Of a stretch of 64,000 bases of DNA, positions 33,514 through 41,405 are shown in pieces. The number at the start of each line of letters is the position of its first letter. Position 1 is the stretch's first letter. The position numbers were made by a program, and so were the translations under genes. Source of the stretch: Aquincola tertiaricarbonis (GTDB taxonomy: Bacteria; Pseudomonadota; Gammaproteobacteria; Burkholderiales; Burkholderiaceae_C); the NCBI RefSeq assembly GCF_000969605.1, contig NZ_JZUE01000007.1, positions 124,001 through 188,000 on the forward strand. The letters run 5' to 3'. The notes under the pieces are model-generated. The model saw only the letters and a program-made list of their open reading frames with translations, did not search any database and was not told where the DNA came from.

Positions 33514-33870
33514 TCAGCTCTTGCGCGCGTCCATGCGCTTGAGCAGGGAATCGATGTAAGGCGCGGATTCAGGGAACTGCGCCTTCTCGGCCTCGAACTG
33601 GCTGCGGGCTTCGGCATCGCGGCCCAGCCGCAACTGCAGCAGCCCGACATGGGCCCGGAAGCCCGGCGGAAGCGCGGCGCCGGTGGCGGCCGCCTTCTGC
33701 TGCGCCTCGGCCAGCGCCTGCAGCTGCTGCTCAGGCGACTTGCCATCGCCCTTGAGGTGCTCGTACACGGTGTCCTGGTAGCCGCCCCAGTGGTACAGCG
33801 GCTTGGGCGCTTGCGCGCAGCCCACCAGCAGCGCAGCAGCGGCCAGGCCCGTCCAAGCGACGCGCCTCAT
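33514..33870 (-). CDS. DUF4810 lipoprotein
   Basis: 118 residues. The signal peptide ends with a lipobox (ALLVGCAQ; Cys18). The mature part begins with LYHWGGYQDTVYEHLKGDG, the DUF4810 signature, followed by two helices with TPR-like spacing (GLLQLRLGRDAEARSQFEAE). It overlaps the CsgG-like gene by 4 nt (ATGA). It is probably an outer-membrane periplasmic adaptor between its two lipoprotein neighbours. The family is uncharacterised. Confidence 0.9.
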   Translation of the reverse strand: MRRVAWTGLAAAALLVGCAQAPKPLYHWGGYQDTVYEHLKGDGKSPEQQLQALAEAQQKAAATGAALPPGFRAHVGLLQLRLGRDAEARSQFEAEKAQFPESAPYIDSLLKRMDARKS

Positions 33871-34550
33871 GGCGCCACCTTCGCGACCACGCCCCACTGC
33901 GAGGCGTCGTAGCCCGACACCAGCTTGTTCACCGCCTCGCGCACCGCCAGGTCCAGCACCTTGCCATTGAGCGTGGCGTCGTAGCTGGCCGTGCCACCGA
34001 AGCCGATCACCTCGCGATTGCTCAGGCTGTACTCGCCCGCGCCCTGCACCGAATACACCACTTCCGACGTGGCACCGTTGACGATGTTCAGCGTGACCTT
34101 GGCATAGGCGATCTGCGACTTGCCGCGGCCCAGGATGCCGAACAGCTGCTGGTCGCCCACCTCCTTGCGGCCGAACTCGGACACGTCGCCGGTGACGATG
34201 AAGTCCGCGCCCTTGACGGCCTGAGCCTGGGCCTTGAACTTGGCTTCCTGTTGGGCCTCGGCCAGGTTGTCGCGGTCCAGCACGTTGAAGCGCTGGGTCT
34301 GCTGCAGGTGCGAGATGACGATGGTCTTGGCCTGGCTGCCCAGGCGGTCGACGCCATCGGAGAAGATGCCCCGCATGAAGCTGGAGCGGTTGTCGAACTT
34401 GCCGACCACCACCGGCACCCGCGCGCCGCGGTACGGCGTGGCCGCCGCCTCGACCTTGCTCACTTCCACCGAGCGCGAAGCCTCGGTGGCGCAGCCGGCC
34501 ATCAACAAGACGGCGGCCCCGCAGGCCGCCGCAATGATCACGTTCTTCAT
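33867..34550 (-). CDS. CsgG-family outer-membrane lipoprotein
   Basis: 227 residues. The lipobox AAVLLMAGCAT gives a Cys near residue 20. The CsgG domain contains RVPVVVGKFDNRSSFMRGIF, FNVLDRDNLAEAQQEAKF and KGADFIVTGDVSEF. CsgG itself forms a secretion pore for curli subunits, but homologues of this shorter type (no curli genes here) have unknown cargo. The start ATG at 34550 is preceded by a potential hairpin that includes the Shine-Dalgarno region. It leads the operon with DUF4810 and DUF799. Confidence 0.9.
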   Translation of the reverse strand: MKNVIIAAACGAAVLLMAGCATEASRSVEVSKVEAAATPYRGARVPVVVGKFDNRSSFMRGIFSDGVDRLGSQAKTIVISHLQQTQRFNVLDRDNLAEAQQEAKFKAQAQAVKGADFIVTGDVSEFGRKEVGDQQLFGILGRGKSQIAYAKVTLNIVNGATSEVVYSVQGAGEYSLSNREVIGFGGTASYDATLNGKVLDLAVREAVNKLVSGYDASQWGVVAKVAP

Positions 34551-34580
34551 GACCCATCCCTCAGGTGATTGGAATGGGTC
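34551..34580 (-). promoter_or_regulatory. Hairpin overlapping the ribosome-binding site of the CsgG-like gene
   Basis: In the minus-strand transcript GACCCAT (34580-34574) pairs with ATGGGTC (34557-34551), which ends directly at the start codon. The 3' arm overlaps the purine-rich GAGGGATGGG that would serve as Shine-Dalgarno sequence. Pairing would hide the ribosome-binding site, so translation could respond to temperature, a protein or another RNA. Seen by eye only. Confidence 0.4.
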
Positions 34581-34631
34581 TATTCGACCTCGCTTCACCG
34601 CCTGTTACGGCGATGGTGCAGATTCACCTCG

Positions 34632-37217
34632 TCATGCCGCCTTTCGGGCCGCCTTCTTGGCCGGCGTCTTGGCCGCGCGCGGCTCGAATTCGAAGCTCAC
34701 CTTGCCTCCCTTGGTGTCGTAGACCAGCCGCGCCTTGAACTTGCGGCGGGTCTTGTTGGACACGAAGTTCTCCAGCAGGTCGGTCTTGCCCTCGGTCAGC
34801 AGCTTGTGCACCTGCTCGCGCGGCACCGGCTGCTGCAGGATGATCTTGCCGGTCTTGAAGTCGCAGGTGGTGTTGGCGCCCACCGCGTGCTCGCAGACGT
34901 AGTTGCTGCCGTGCTCGAACACCTTGCCCTTGCACTTGGGGCAGCTGCCCAGGCTGGCCTGGTCGCCGAAGTCCACCGGCTCGCCGTCGCCCTCGGCCTT
35001 CTTGGCGTCCTCGCCGAAGTCGAACTCCAGCTTCCAGTTGTCGGTCTCGTCGTCGAAGGCCAGCTTCAGCTCGGCAGTGAAGGGCCAGCCCGCCTTGGAG
35101 CGGAAGCCTTCCAGCGGCCCGATCTTCTTGTCGCGCAGCAGCGCGTCGGCCTCGGCGATCTCGAAGGCGCGACCGCCGGGGATCTTGCTGATGGAGAAGC
35201 CGCAGCCGGGGTTGGCTGGCGTCTCGTTGCCCACGCAGGCGAAGCGGCGGTAGTTCTCCTTCACCTTGCCGCCGCACTTGGGGCAGGGCGTGCTGAGCGT
35301 CGCGTAGTCGCCGGGGATGGTGTCGCGGTCGTACTCCTTGGCCTTCTTGACGATGCGCTCGGCCATCTTCGCGATCTCGGCCATGAACTTGTCGCGATTC
35401 AGCCGGCCATGCTCCATCTCGGCCAGCTGGTATTCCCACTGGCCGGTGAGCTCGGGCTTGGTGAGGTCGGGGATGTCCAGGCCGCGCAGCAGCGTCATGA
35501 GCTGGAAGGCCTTGGCGGTGGGCACCAGCTCGCGGCCCTCGCGCAGCATGTACTTCTCGAGGATCAGGCCTTCGATGGTCTGCGCACGCGTGGCCGGCGT
35601 GCCCAGGCCCTTCTCGGCCATGGCCTCGCGCAACTCGTCGTCGTCGATCAGCTTGCCCGCGCCTTCCATCGCGCTCAGCAGCGTGGCCTCGGTATAGCGG
35701 GCGGGCGGCTTGGTCTTGAGCTGGTTGACGTCCACGCTCTCGGTGCGCACCACCTCGCCCTTGTCCACCGGCACCAGGTTGGCATCGTCCTCTTGCGCCT
35801 CGCGCCCGTACACCGCCAGCCAGCCCGGACGCACCAGCACCTTGCCGTTGGTCTGGAACTTGTAGTCCTTGCCCTGGTTGCTGATGGTGGAGATGCGGGT
35901 GGTGACCATGAACTCCGCCGACGGATAGAACACCGCCAGGAAGCGCTTGACCACCATGTCGTAGAGCTTGGCCTCGATGTCGGTCAGGCTGCGCGGCGCC
36001 TGCAGCGTGGGGATGATGGCGAAGTGGTCCGACACCTTGCTGTTGTCGAACACGCGCTTGGTGGGCTTCACGTAGCCGTCGTTCAGCGCCTTGCGGGCAT
36101 GGCCGGCCAGCTCGCGCAGCGGGCCGGGCAGGTCTTCGCTGGCGATCATCTCCATCGTCTGCTTGACCACGCCCACGTAGTCCTCGGGCAGCGCACGCGA
36201 ATCGGTCCGCGGGTAGGTCAGCACCTTGTGCTTCTCGTACAGCGCCTGCGCCAGGCTCAGCGTGGTCTTGGCCGAGAAGCCGAAACGCGAGTTGGCCTCG
36301 CGCTGCAGCGTGGTCAGGTCGTACAGCAGCGGGCTGGCCTGGGTGCTGGGCTTGGCTTCCTCTGTGACGGTGGCCGGCTGGTTGCGGCAGGCCTCGGCGA
36401 TGGCGTTGGCCTCGGCGGCGGTCCACAGGCGGTCGGCACGGCGCTCCAGGTCGTCGTTCTTCCTGAAGCCGGGGTCGAACCACTTGCCTTCGTATTCACC
36501 CGCCTTGGCGGCGAACTGGCCCTTGATCTCCCAATAGTCGCGCGCCACGTGCTTGCGGATCTTCTCCTCCCGCTCCACCACGATGGACAGCGTGGGCGTC
36601 TGCACGCGGCCGACGGTGGTCAGGAAGAAGCCGCCGTCGCGCGAGTTGAAGGCGGTCATCGCCCGCGTGCCGTTGATGCCCACCAGCCAGTCGGCCTCGG
36701 AGCGGCTACGCGCCGCGTCGGCCAGGCCCTGCATCTGCTGGTCGCTGCGCAGCTGCGCGAAGCCATCGCGGATGGCCTGCGGCGTCATGCTCTGCAGCCA
36801 CAGCCGGCGCACCGGCTTGTCGAGCTTGCCCTTGCCGCCATCGGCGTACTGCACGATGAGGCGGAAGATGAGTTCGCCCTCGCGGCCCGCGTCGCAGGCG
36901 TTGATGAGCTCGGTGACGTCCTTGCGCTTGACCAGCTTGACCACCGCGCTCAGGCGCGACTTGGCCTTGTCGATCGGCGCCAGGTCGAAGTGCGGCGGCA
37001 CCACCGGCAGGTTGGCGAAGCTCCACTTGCCGCGCTTGACGTCGAATTCCTCCGGCGCCTTGATCTCCACCAGGTGGCCGACCGCCGAGGTGACCACGTA
37101 CTGGTCGTTCTCGAAGTGGTCCGCCTGCTTGTCGAACTTGCCGGCCACCGGGGTCAGCGCCCGCACGATGTCCTGCGCCACGCTCGGCTTTTCCGCAATG
37201 ATCAGTGACTTGCCCAT
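34632..37217 (-). CDS. topB: DNA topoisomerase III (type IA)
   Basis: 861 residues. The TOPRIM domain begins SLIIAEKPSVAQDI and has DAGREGELIFR near residue 107. The catalytic tyrosine is in LTYPRTDSRAL near residue 333, after the type IA core. The C-terminus is extended by zinc-ribbon-like elements: CPKCGGKVKENYRRFACVG near residue 648 and SCPKCKGKVFEHGSNYVC near residue 759, followed by a Lys/Ala-rich tail. It relaxes negative supercoils and decatenates single-strand-containing DNA. It is divergent from the SET-domain gene, sharing a 114-bp gap, and is followed after 81 nt by the lipoprotein operon. Confidence 0.95.
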   Translation of the reverse strand: MGKSLIIAEKPSVAQDIVRALTPVAGKFDKQADHFENDQYVVTSAVGHLVEIKAPEEFDVKRGKWSFANLPVVPPHFDLAPIDKAKSRLSAVVKLVKRKDVTELINACDAGREGELIFRLIVQYADGGKGKLDKPVRRLWLQSMTPQAIRDGFAQLRSDQQMQGLADAARSRSEADWLVGINGTRAMTAFNSRDGGFFLTTVGRVQTPTLSIVVEREEKIRKHVARDYWEIKGQFAAKAGEYEGKWFDPGFRKNDDLERRADRLWTAAEANAIAEACRNQPATVTEEAKPSTQASPLLYDLTTLQREANSRFGFSAKTTLSLAQALYEKHKVLTYPRTDSRALPEDYVGVVKQTMEMIASEDLPGPLRELAGHARKALNDGYVKPTKRVFDNSKVSDHFAIIPTLQAPRSLTDIEAKLYDMVVKRFLAVFYPSAEFMVTTRISTISNQGKDYKFQTNGKVLVRPGWLAVYGREAQEDDANLVPVDKGEVVRTESVDVNQLKTKPPARYTEATLLSAMEGAGKLIDDDELREAMAEKGLGTPATRAQTIEGLILEKYMLREGRELVPTAKAFQLMTLLRGLDIPDLTKPELTGQWEYQLAEMEHGRLNRDKFMAEIAKMAERIVKKAKEYDRDTIPGDYATLSTPCPKCGGKVKENYRRFACVGNETPANPGCGFSISKIPGGRAFEIAEADALLRDKKIGPLEGFRSKAGWPFTAELKLAFDDETDNWKLEFDFGEDAKKAEGDGEPVDFGDQASLGSCPKCKGKVFEHGSNYVCEHAVGANTTCDFKTGKIILQQPVPREQVHKLLTEGKTDLLENFVSNKTRRKFKARLVYDTKGGKVSFEFEPRAAKTPAKKAARKAA

Positions 37218-37276
37218 GAGCCTTGTTGTGCCTTCAATTGGCCTGCGAAGGCGCCGAAGCGGCGCCCGCGTCTGCC

Positions 37277-37282
37277 TACAAT
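37277..37282 (+). promoter_or_regulatory. Candidate -10 element of the SET-domain gene
   Basis: TACAAT (five of six consensus) lies 50 bp before the SET gene start in the divergent gap with topB. No good -35 hexamer is found at 16-18 bp. Just upstream GGCGCC occurs twice (about 37252-37268), forming a small inverted repeat that could be an operator. Confidence 0.45.
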
Positions 37283-37291
37283 TCCGTTCCT

Positions 37292-37320
37292 CACGCGCAC
37301 GCACACATACGCGCGCGCAT
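37292..37320. repeat. 29-bp strictly alternating purine-pyrimidine tract (Z-DNA-like)
   Basis: From 37292 to 37320 every base alternates pyrimidine and purine: CA and CG dinucleotides, with GCGCGCGC at the 3' end. Such tracts can adopt Z-DNA under negative supercoiling. It lies in the leader of the SET gene between the TACAAT element and the start codon, and also next to the divergent topoisomerase gene. Confidence 0.6.
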
Positions 37321-37331
37321 CCGTGATTTCA

Positions 37332-37853
37332 ATGTACCGAATGAAAACCGACACGCAAGCCGCACCCTCCGAAGGCCCTGCCGCCACTGGCGCGCAGGCC
37401 AAGACCGGCGGCCGCCGGACCCAGGTCCGACGCTCCGGCGTGCACGGCAAGGGCGTGTTCGCGCTGCAGCCCCTGGCCGCCGGCGAAACCCTGTTCGAGT
37501 ACGCCGGCGAGGTCATCACCTGGGCCGAGGCGCTGCGCCGGCATCCGCACGACCCGTCACAGCCGGACCATACCTTCTATTTCCACATCGACGACCAGCA
37601 CGTCATCGATGGCGCCCACGGCGGCAACTCCTCCCGCTTCATCAACCACTCCTGCGACCCCAACTGCGAGGCCGACGAGGTGGACGGGCGCGTCTTCATC
37701 AGGACGCTGCGGCGGGTGAAAGCCGGCGAGGAGCTGTACTTCGACTACGGCCTGGTCCTCGATGGCCGGCATACCGCCAAGGTCAAGAAGCAGTTCGCCT
37801 GCCACTGCGGCGCCAAGAGCTGCCGTGGCACCATGCTCGCGCCCAAGCGCTGA
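37332..37853 (+). CDS. SET-domain protein (predicted lysine methyltransferase)
   Basis: 173 residues (170 if the ATG at 37341 is used; neither has a clear Shine-Dalgarno sequence). The SET domain occupies most of the protein: RRSGVHGKGVFALQPLAAGE, then SSRFINHSCDPNCEAD with the NHSC-type pseudoknot motif, and ELYFDYGL. A post-SET cysteine triad, CHCGAKSCRG, ends the protein. All elements for SAM binding and lysine methylation are present. The bacterial target is unknown; DNA-binding or ribosomal proteins are possible. birA follows after about 30 nt. Confidence 0.9.
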   Translation: MYRMKTDTQAAPSEGPAATGAQAKTGGRRTQVRRSGVHGKGVFALQPLAAGETLFEYAGEVITWAEALRRHPHDPSQPDHTFYFHIDDQHVIDGAHGGNSSRFINHSCDPNCEADEVDGRVFIRTLRRVKAGEELYFDYGLVLDGRHTAKVKKQFACHCGAKSCRGTMLAPKR

Positions 37854-37884
37854 GCCCCGCCCGCCCCATCCCTCGCAGCCCGTG

Positions 37885-38793
37885 ATGCCCGACGAGCCCA
37901 ACCACCTTTCCTGGGGCGCCGAGCGCCTGTGGGAACAGCTGCAGCCCCTGATGCCCGGCGTGTCCGTGGAAGTGGTGGCGCGCGCCGATTCCACCAATTC
38001 GCAGCTGATCGACCGCGCCCGCATGTTCAGCGGCCGCCGTGACCAGCCGGTGACGGTGCCCGGCGTGCTCGACCTGCACGACGAAGACGAGCGCTCACCG
38101 CACGGCCGCCGCACCGGCGACACCCATCCCTGCCTGCTGGTGGCCGAGCAGCAGACTCGTGGCCGCGGCCGCCACGGCCGCCACTGGCAGAGCAGCGCCG
38201 GCGCCTCGCTCACCTTTTCGCTGTCGCTGGCCCTGGCGCCGCGCGACTGGTCGGGGCTGTCGCTGGCCGTGGGCGTGGCACTGGCCGAGGCGCTCGAAGC
38301 CGCCGGCGGCAGCGGGCCGGCCATCGGCCTGAAGTGGCCGAACGACCTGTGGCTGATGGACGGCCCGGGCCGGGGCCGCAAGCTGGGCGGCGTGCTGATC
38401 GAGACTGTGATGGTGGGCACGCGCCGCATGGCCATCGTGGGCGTGGGGCTGAACGTGCTGCCGCAGGCCACCCGCGAGCTGAGCACCGGCTACGCCTGCC
38501 TGCAGGAGCGCCAGCCCGGCATCACCGCGCCGATGGCGCTGCACCAGGTGGCCCGGCCGCTGGCCGAAGCGCTGCTGGCCTTCGAGCGCGATGGTTTCGC
38601 CGCCTTCGCCGACCGTTTTGCGCAGCGCGACCTGCTGCGCGGCCAGGCCGTCACCACCACGCTGCAGCACCTGCCGGAAGGCATCGCCGACGGCGTGGGC
38701 ACCGATGGTGCGCTGCGCGTGCGCCAGGGCAGCGGCCCCGAGGCCGAGGTGCACCTGGTGTCCAGCGGCGACGTGAGCGTGCGCCTGCGCTGA
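37885..38793 (+). CDS. birA: Biotin--[acetyl-CoA carboxylase] ligase (class I, no DNA-binding domain)
   Basis: 302 residues. The biotin/ATP site is QQTRGRGRHGRHWQSS, followed by IGLKWPNDLWLMDG and RKLGGVLIETVM, the ligase core. A C-terminal SH3-like domain with ALRVRQGSGPEAEVHLVSSG ends the protein. The N-terminal HTH of bifunctional BirA is absent; the first 40 residues show no HTH pattern, so it is a ligase only. It biotinylates AccB and other carboxylases in the cytoplasm. The start is ATG 37885, or the adjacent GTG 37882. Confidence 0.93.
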   Translation: MPDEPNHLSWGAERLWEQLQPLMPGVSVEVVARADSTNSQLIDRARMFSGRRDQPVTVPGVLDLHDEDERSPHGRRTGDTHPCLLVAEQQTRGRGRHGRHWQSSAGASLTFSLSLALAPRDWSGLSLAVGVALAEALEAAGGSGPAIGLKWPNDLWLMDGPGRGRKLGGVLIETVMVGTRRMAIVGVGLNVLPQATRELSTGYACLQERQPGITAPMALHQVARPLAEALLAFERDGFAAFADRFAQRDLLRGQAVTTTLQHLPEGIADGVGTDGALRVRQGSGPEAEVHLVSSGDVSVRLR

Positions 38794-38835
38794 CCCACGC
38801 GCCCGCGGGCGTGCATCTTTATCCCCGGACCCTGA

Positions 38836-39510
38836 ATGCTCAGAACCCTCGTCCTGTTGTTGCTGGTGGCCAATGCGCTGTTCTTCGCCTGGACCGAACA
38901 TTGGCTGGACCCGCTGCTGGGCCCCAGCCACCGGGAACGCGAGCCGGAGCGCGTGGCGCGGCAGGTGCAGCCCGATTCGGTGAAGCTGCTGCCGCCCGAG
39001 GCGGCCAGTGCCGCGCTGGCGGAGGCCGCCTCGGCCGCCGCGCAGGCCGCCCAGGGCGCCTGCATGGAAGCCGGCCCGTTCTCCGACGCCGACGTGGGCG
39101 CTGCCGAGCTGGCCGTGGCCGAGCTGCCCACCGGCAGCTGGCACCGCATCTCGGTCGACCTGCCGGGCAGCTACCTGGTGTACATGGGTCGCTACCCCAC
39201 CCGCGAGGCGCTGCAGAAGAAGACCGAGGAGCTGCGCCGCCTGAAGGTGGGCTTCGAGGAAGTGAAGGCGCCGCCCGAGCTGGACAACGGCCTGTCGCTG
39301 GGCCACTTCCACACGCGCGAGGAAGCCGATGCCGCCCTGGCGGTCGCCGCTTCGCGCGGGGTGCGTTCGGCCCGCGTGGTGGTGCTGGCGCCGCCGCGTG
39401 CGCAGCACCGGCTGCGGGTGGAACGCGCCACCGCCGCCGTGGCTGCCCAGCTGGTGGCCCTGCCGCCCACCGCGCTGGCCGGCGGCTTCGAAGCCTGCAA
39501 GCCGCGCTGA
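38836..39510 (+). CDS. Membrane-anchored SPOR-domain-like protein
   Basis: 224 residues. One N-terminal membrane helix (TLVLLLLVANALFFAWTEHWL) is followed by a periplasmic domain. The C-terminal half has SYLVYMGRYPTREALQKKTEEL and LSLGHFHTREEADAALAVA, which resemble the beta-alpha pattern of SPOR domains that bind denuded peptidoglycan at the septum. There is no catalytic motif. It lies 42 nt after birA in the same direction, a pairing I recall from other Burkholderiales. Confidence 0.78.
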   Translation: MLRTLVLLLLVANALFFAWTEHWLDPLLGPSHREREPERVARQVQPDSVKLLPPEAASAALAEAASAAAQAAQGACMEAGPFSDADVGAAELAVAELPTGSWHRISVDLPGSYLVYMGRYPTREALQKKTEELRRLKVGFEEVKAPPELDNGLSLGHFHTREEADAALAVAASRGVRSARVVVLAPPRAQHRLRVERATAAVAAQLVALPPTALAGGFEACKPR

Positions 39511-39529
39511 TCGGCCGCGGCGTCGGGAC

Positions 39530-41362
39530 TCACCCCAAGTGACGGCGGCGCCGCCGCCGGGCGGCCGCCAACAGCGACACCGCCCACGCCAATGCGGCCA
39601 ACGGCGCAGCGCTGATTGCGCCGCCACCGCCGCCGCTGCCGCCGCTTCCTCCGTCCTGGTTGCCGCCGCCGTCGGCCACCGGCTCGACCGGGGCCGCGGG
39701 CGGCGCCACCACGTTGGCCGCACGGTCCGCGCCCAGGGCCACCGCCTGGCGCAGCTCGGCGCTGTCCAGCTGGGCCGCCACCGCGCTGGTGCGTGGGGGC
39801 TCGCGCCCGGCGGCCAGGGCCTGCGCATGGGCGAGCGCGCCGTCGGCGTCCAGGATGCCGGCGCCGCAGGTGGCGGTGCTGCACACGCAGCGGCCGGGAT
39901 TGGCATCGCTGCAGGCACCGATCAGCGCCGACTGCACATGGGGCCGGGCGCTGGCACGCAGGCCCGCCTCCAGCTGGGCCACCGTCATGGACGGATGCAC
40001 GCTGAGCATCAGGCTCAACGTGCCGGCCACACCGGGCGCGGCAAAGCTGCTGCCGAACAGGTAGGCGTAGCCGCCCTGGCCCGGTCCGGCCGCGCCGTCG
40101 TTGTAGATGGACAGCAGCCCACCGTCGGACAGCACCGGTCCCCAGGCGCCATCGGTGGGGTCGCCGCCCACGGTGGCGATGGCGGCTTGCGGGCCGAAGT
40201 TGGAATAGGTGGTCTTGAAGCCGTCGCGGTTGAGGGCCACCACGCCCAGTACCCCCGGGCAGTTGGCCGGCCGCGTGAGGGCGCCATGGCCATTGCCGCC
40301 GGCAGCCACCAGCAGCGCGCCGACAGCCCGCAGCTCGTCCACCGCCTGCTGGTAGGCCGGGTTGCAGGCGCCCGGGCCGCCGAAGCTCAGGCTGATGATG
40401 CGCGCCGGATGGGGATTGGCCGGCACGCCGGGCACCGGCAAGCCGGCCGCCCAGCGCATGCCGTCGATGATGTCGGCCACCGCCGCGCCACATTTGCCGG
40501 CCACCCGCACCGGCAGCACGCGCCCATCCCAGTGGATGGCGGCCACGCCGGTGGCGTTGTGCGTGCCGGCGGCCAGCATGCCGGCCGTCATGGTGCCGTG
40601 CCAGGAGCTGCGGGCCACCTCGCAATCGCGGAACGCGCTGCGGGCACGGTCGGCTTCGTCGATCCAGTCGCCAGGGTCGCTGGGATCGGCATCGCGTCCG
40701 TCGCCATCATTGGCGGCCGAGACGTCGGTGACGAAGTCGTGGCCCGGCAGCAGGTGGCCGGCCAGCTCCGGGTGCGGGGTGATGCCGGTGTCCAGCACCG
40801 CGACGCGGGCGGCGGCCAGTGCCGGGGCGCCGGTGCTGCGCTGCCAGGCCTGGGCAAAGCTGGCCACGCCGCGCAGACGGGCGGCCAAGGGCATCTGGTC
40901 GCCGCCCGAGGCGGGCTTCAGCCACCACTGGTTGTGGCCGCCGCTGGCAAACATCGGATCGTCGGGTGTGGTGGCCTGCAGGCGCGGCTCGCGCACATTG
41001 GCGGCCACCCAGGCCACATCGGGCTGGGCCCGCAGCCGCGCCGCCCATTCGTCGGCCTGGGCGGCGGTGAGCGCCTGGCCGGTGCGCAGCAGGTAGGCCG
41101 CGCTGCCCACGGCCTGGGGCTGCAGGCCCGGCGCGCCGGCGGGCTGCGGTGCAGCGGCCAGCACCTGCTGCCAGCGGCGGGCCTCGCCGTCCAGCCGCTG
41201 GCCGGACGCCGGCGCAGCCAGTGCCTGTGCCCGCGAGCGGTCCGAATGCGCAGGCGCACCGCGAAGCTGCACGATCAGACCATCCACGGCGGCCCCCGCA
41301 GGCGGCGCCACACCCCATGCCAGGCTCAAGACCAGCAGACTGCACACTGTTACCCGGCTCAT
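39530..41362 (-). CDS. Secreted S8-family serine peptidase (subtilase) with GlyGly-CTERM-like tail, copy 1
   Basis: 610 residues. A signal peptide (VCSLLVLSLAWGVAPPAGA) is followed by a propeptide of about 130 residues and then the subtilase catalytic domain: Asp in VAVLDTGI near residue 189, His in SSWHGTMTAG near 254, and Ser in GSSFAAPGVAG near 437. After a Cys-containing segment (CVCSTATCGAGILDADGA) a Gly/Ser-rich linker leads to GGSGGGGG, then a hydrophobic helix and RRRRRRH. That tripartite C-terminus is the GlyGly-CTERM type processed by rhombosortase. No rhombosortase is in the window. A paralogue lies 43 nt upstream. Confidence 0.93.
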   Translation of the reverse strand: MSRVTVCSLLVLSLAWGVAPPAGAAVDGLIVQLRGAPAHSDRSRAQALAAPASGQRLDGEARRWQQVLAAAPQPAGAPGLQPQAVGSAAYLLRTGQALTAAQADEWAARLRAQPDVAWVAANVREPRLQATTPDDPMFASGGHNQWWLKPASGGDQMPLAARLRGVASFAQAWQRSTGAPALAAARVAVLDTGITPHPELAGHLLPGHDFVTDVSAANDGDGRDADPSDPGDWIDEADRARSAFRDCEVARSSWHGTMTAGMLAAGTHNATGVAAIHWDGRVLPVRVAGKCGAAVADIIDGMRWAAGLPVPGVPANPHPARIISLSFGGPGACNPAYQQAVDELRAVGALLVAAGGNGHGALTRPANCPGVLGVVALNRDGFKTTYSNFGPQAAIATVGGDPTDGAWGPVLSDGGLLSIYNDGAAGPGQGGYAYLFGSSFAAPGVAGTLSLMLSVHPSMTVAQLEAGLRASARPHVQSALIGACSDANPGRCVCSTATCGAGILDADGALAHAQALAAGREPPRTSAVAAQLDSAELRQAVALGADRAANVVAPPAAPVEPVADGGGNQDGGSGGSGGGGGAISAAPLAALAWAVSLLAAARRRRRRHLG

Positions 41363-41405
41363 GCCGGATTATCGGCAGCCCTCCGCGTGTCCTGAGGAGG
41401 GCGAA

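Noticed and set aside
34569-37208. Open frame of 879 codons on the plus strand over topB
   Set aside because: Antisense to topoisomerase III, which has catalytic and zinc motifs in the minus frame. The plus frame shows no domain.
37250-37270. Two GGCGCC hexamers as a possible operator in the topB-SET gap
   Set aside because: Too short and too GC-typical to be called an operator without other evidence. Mentioned only as context.
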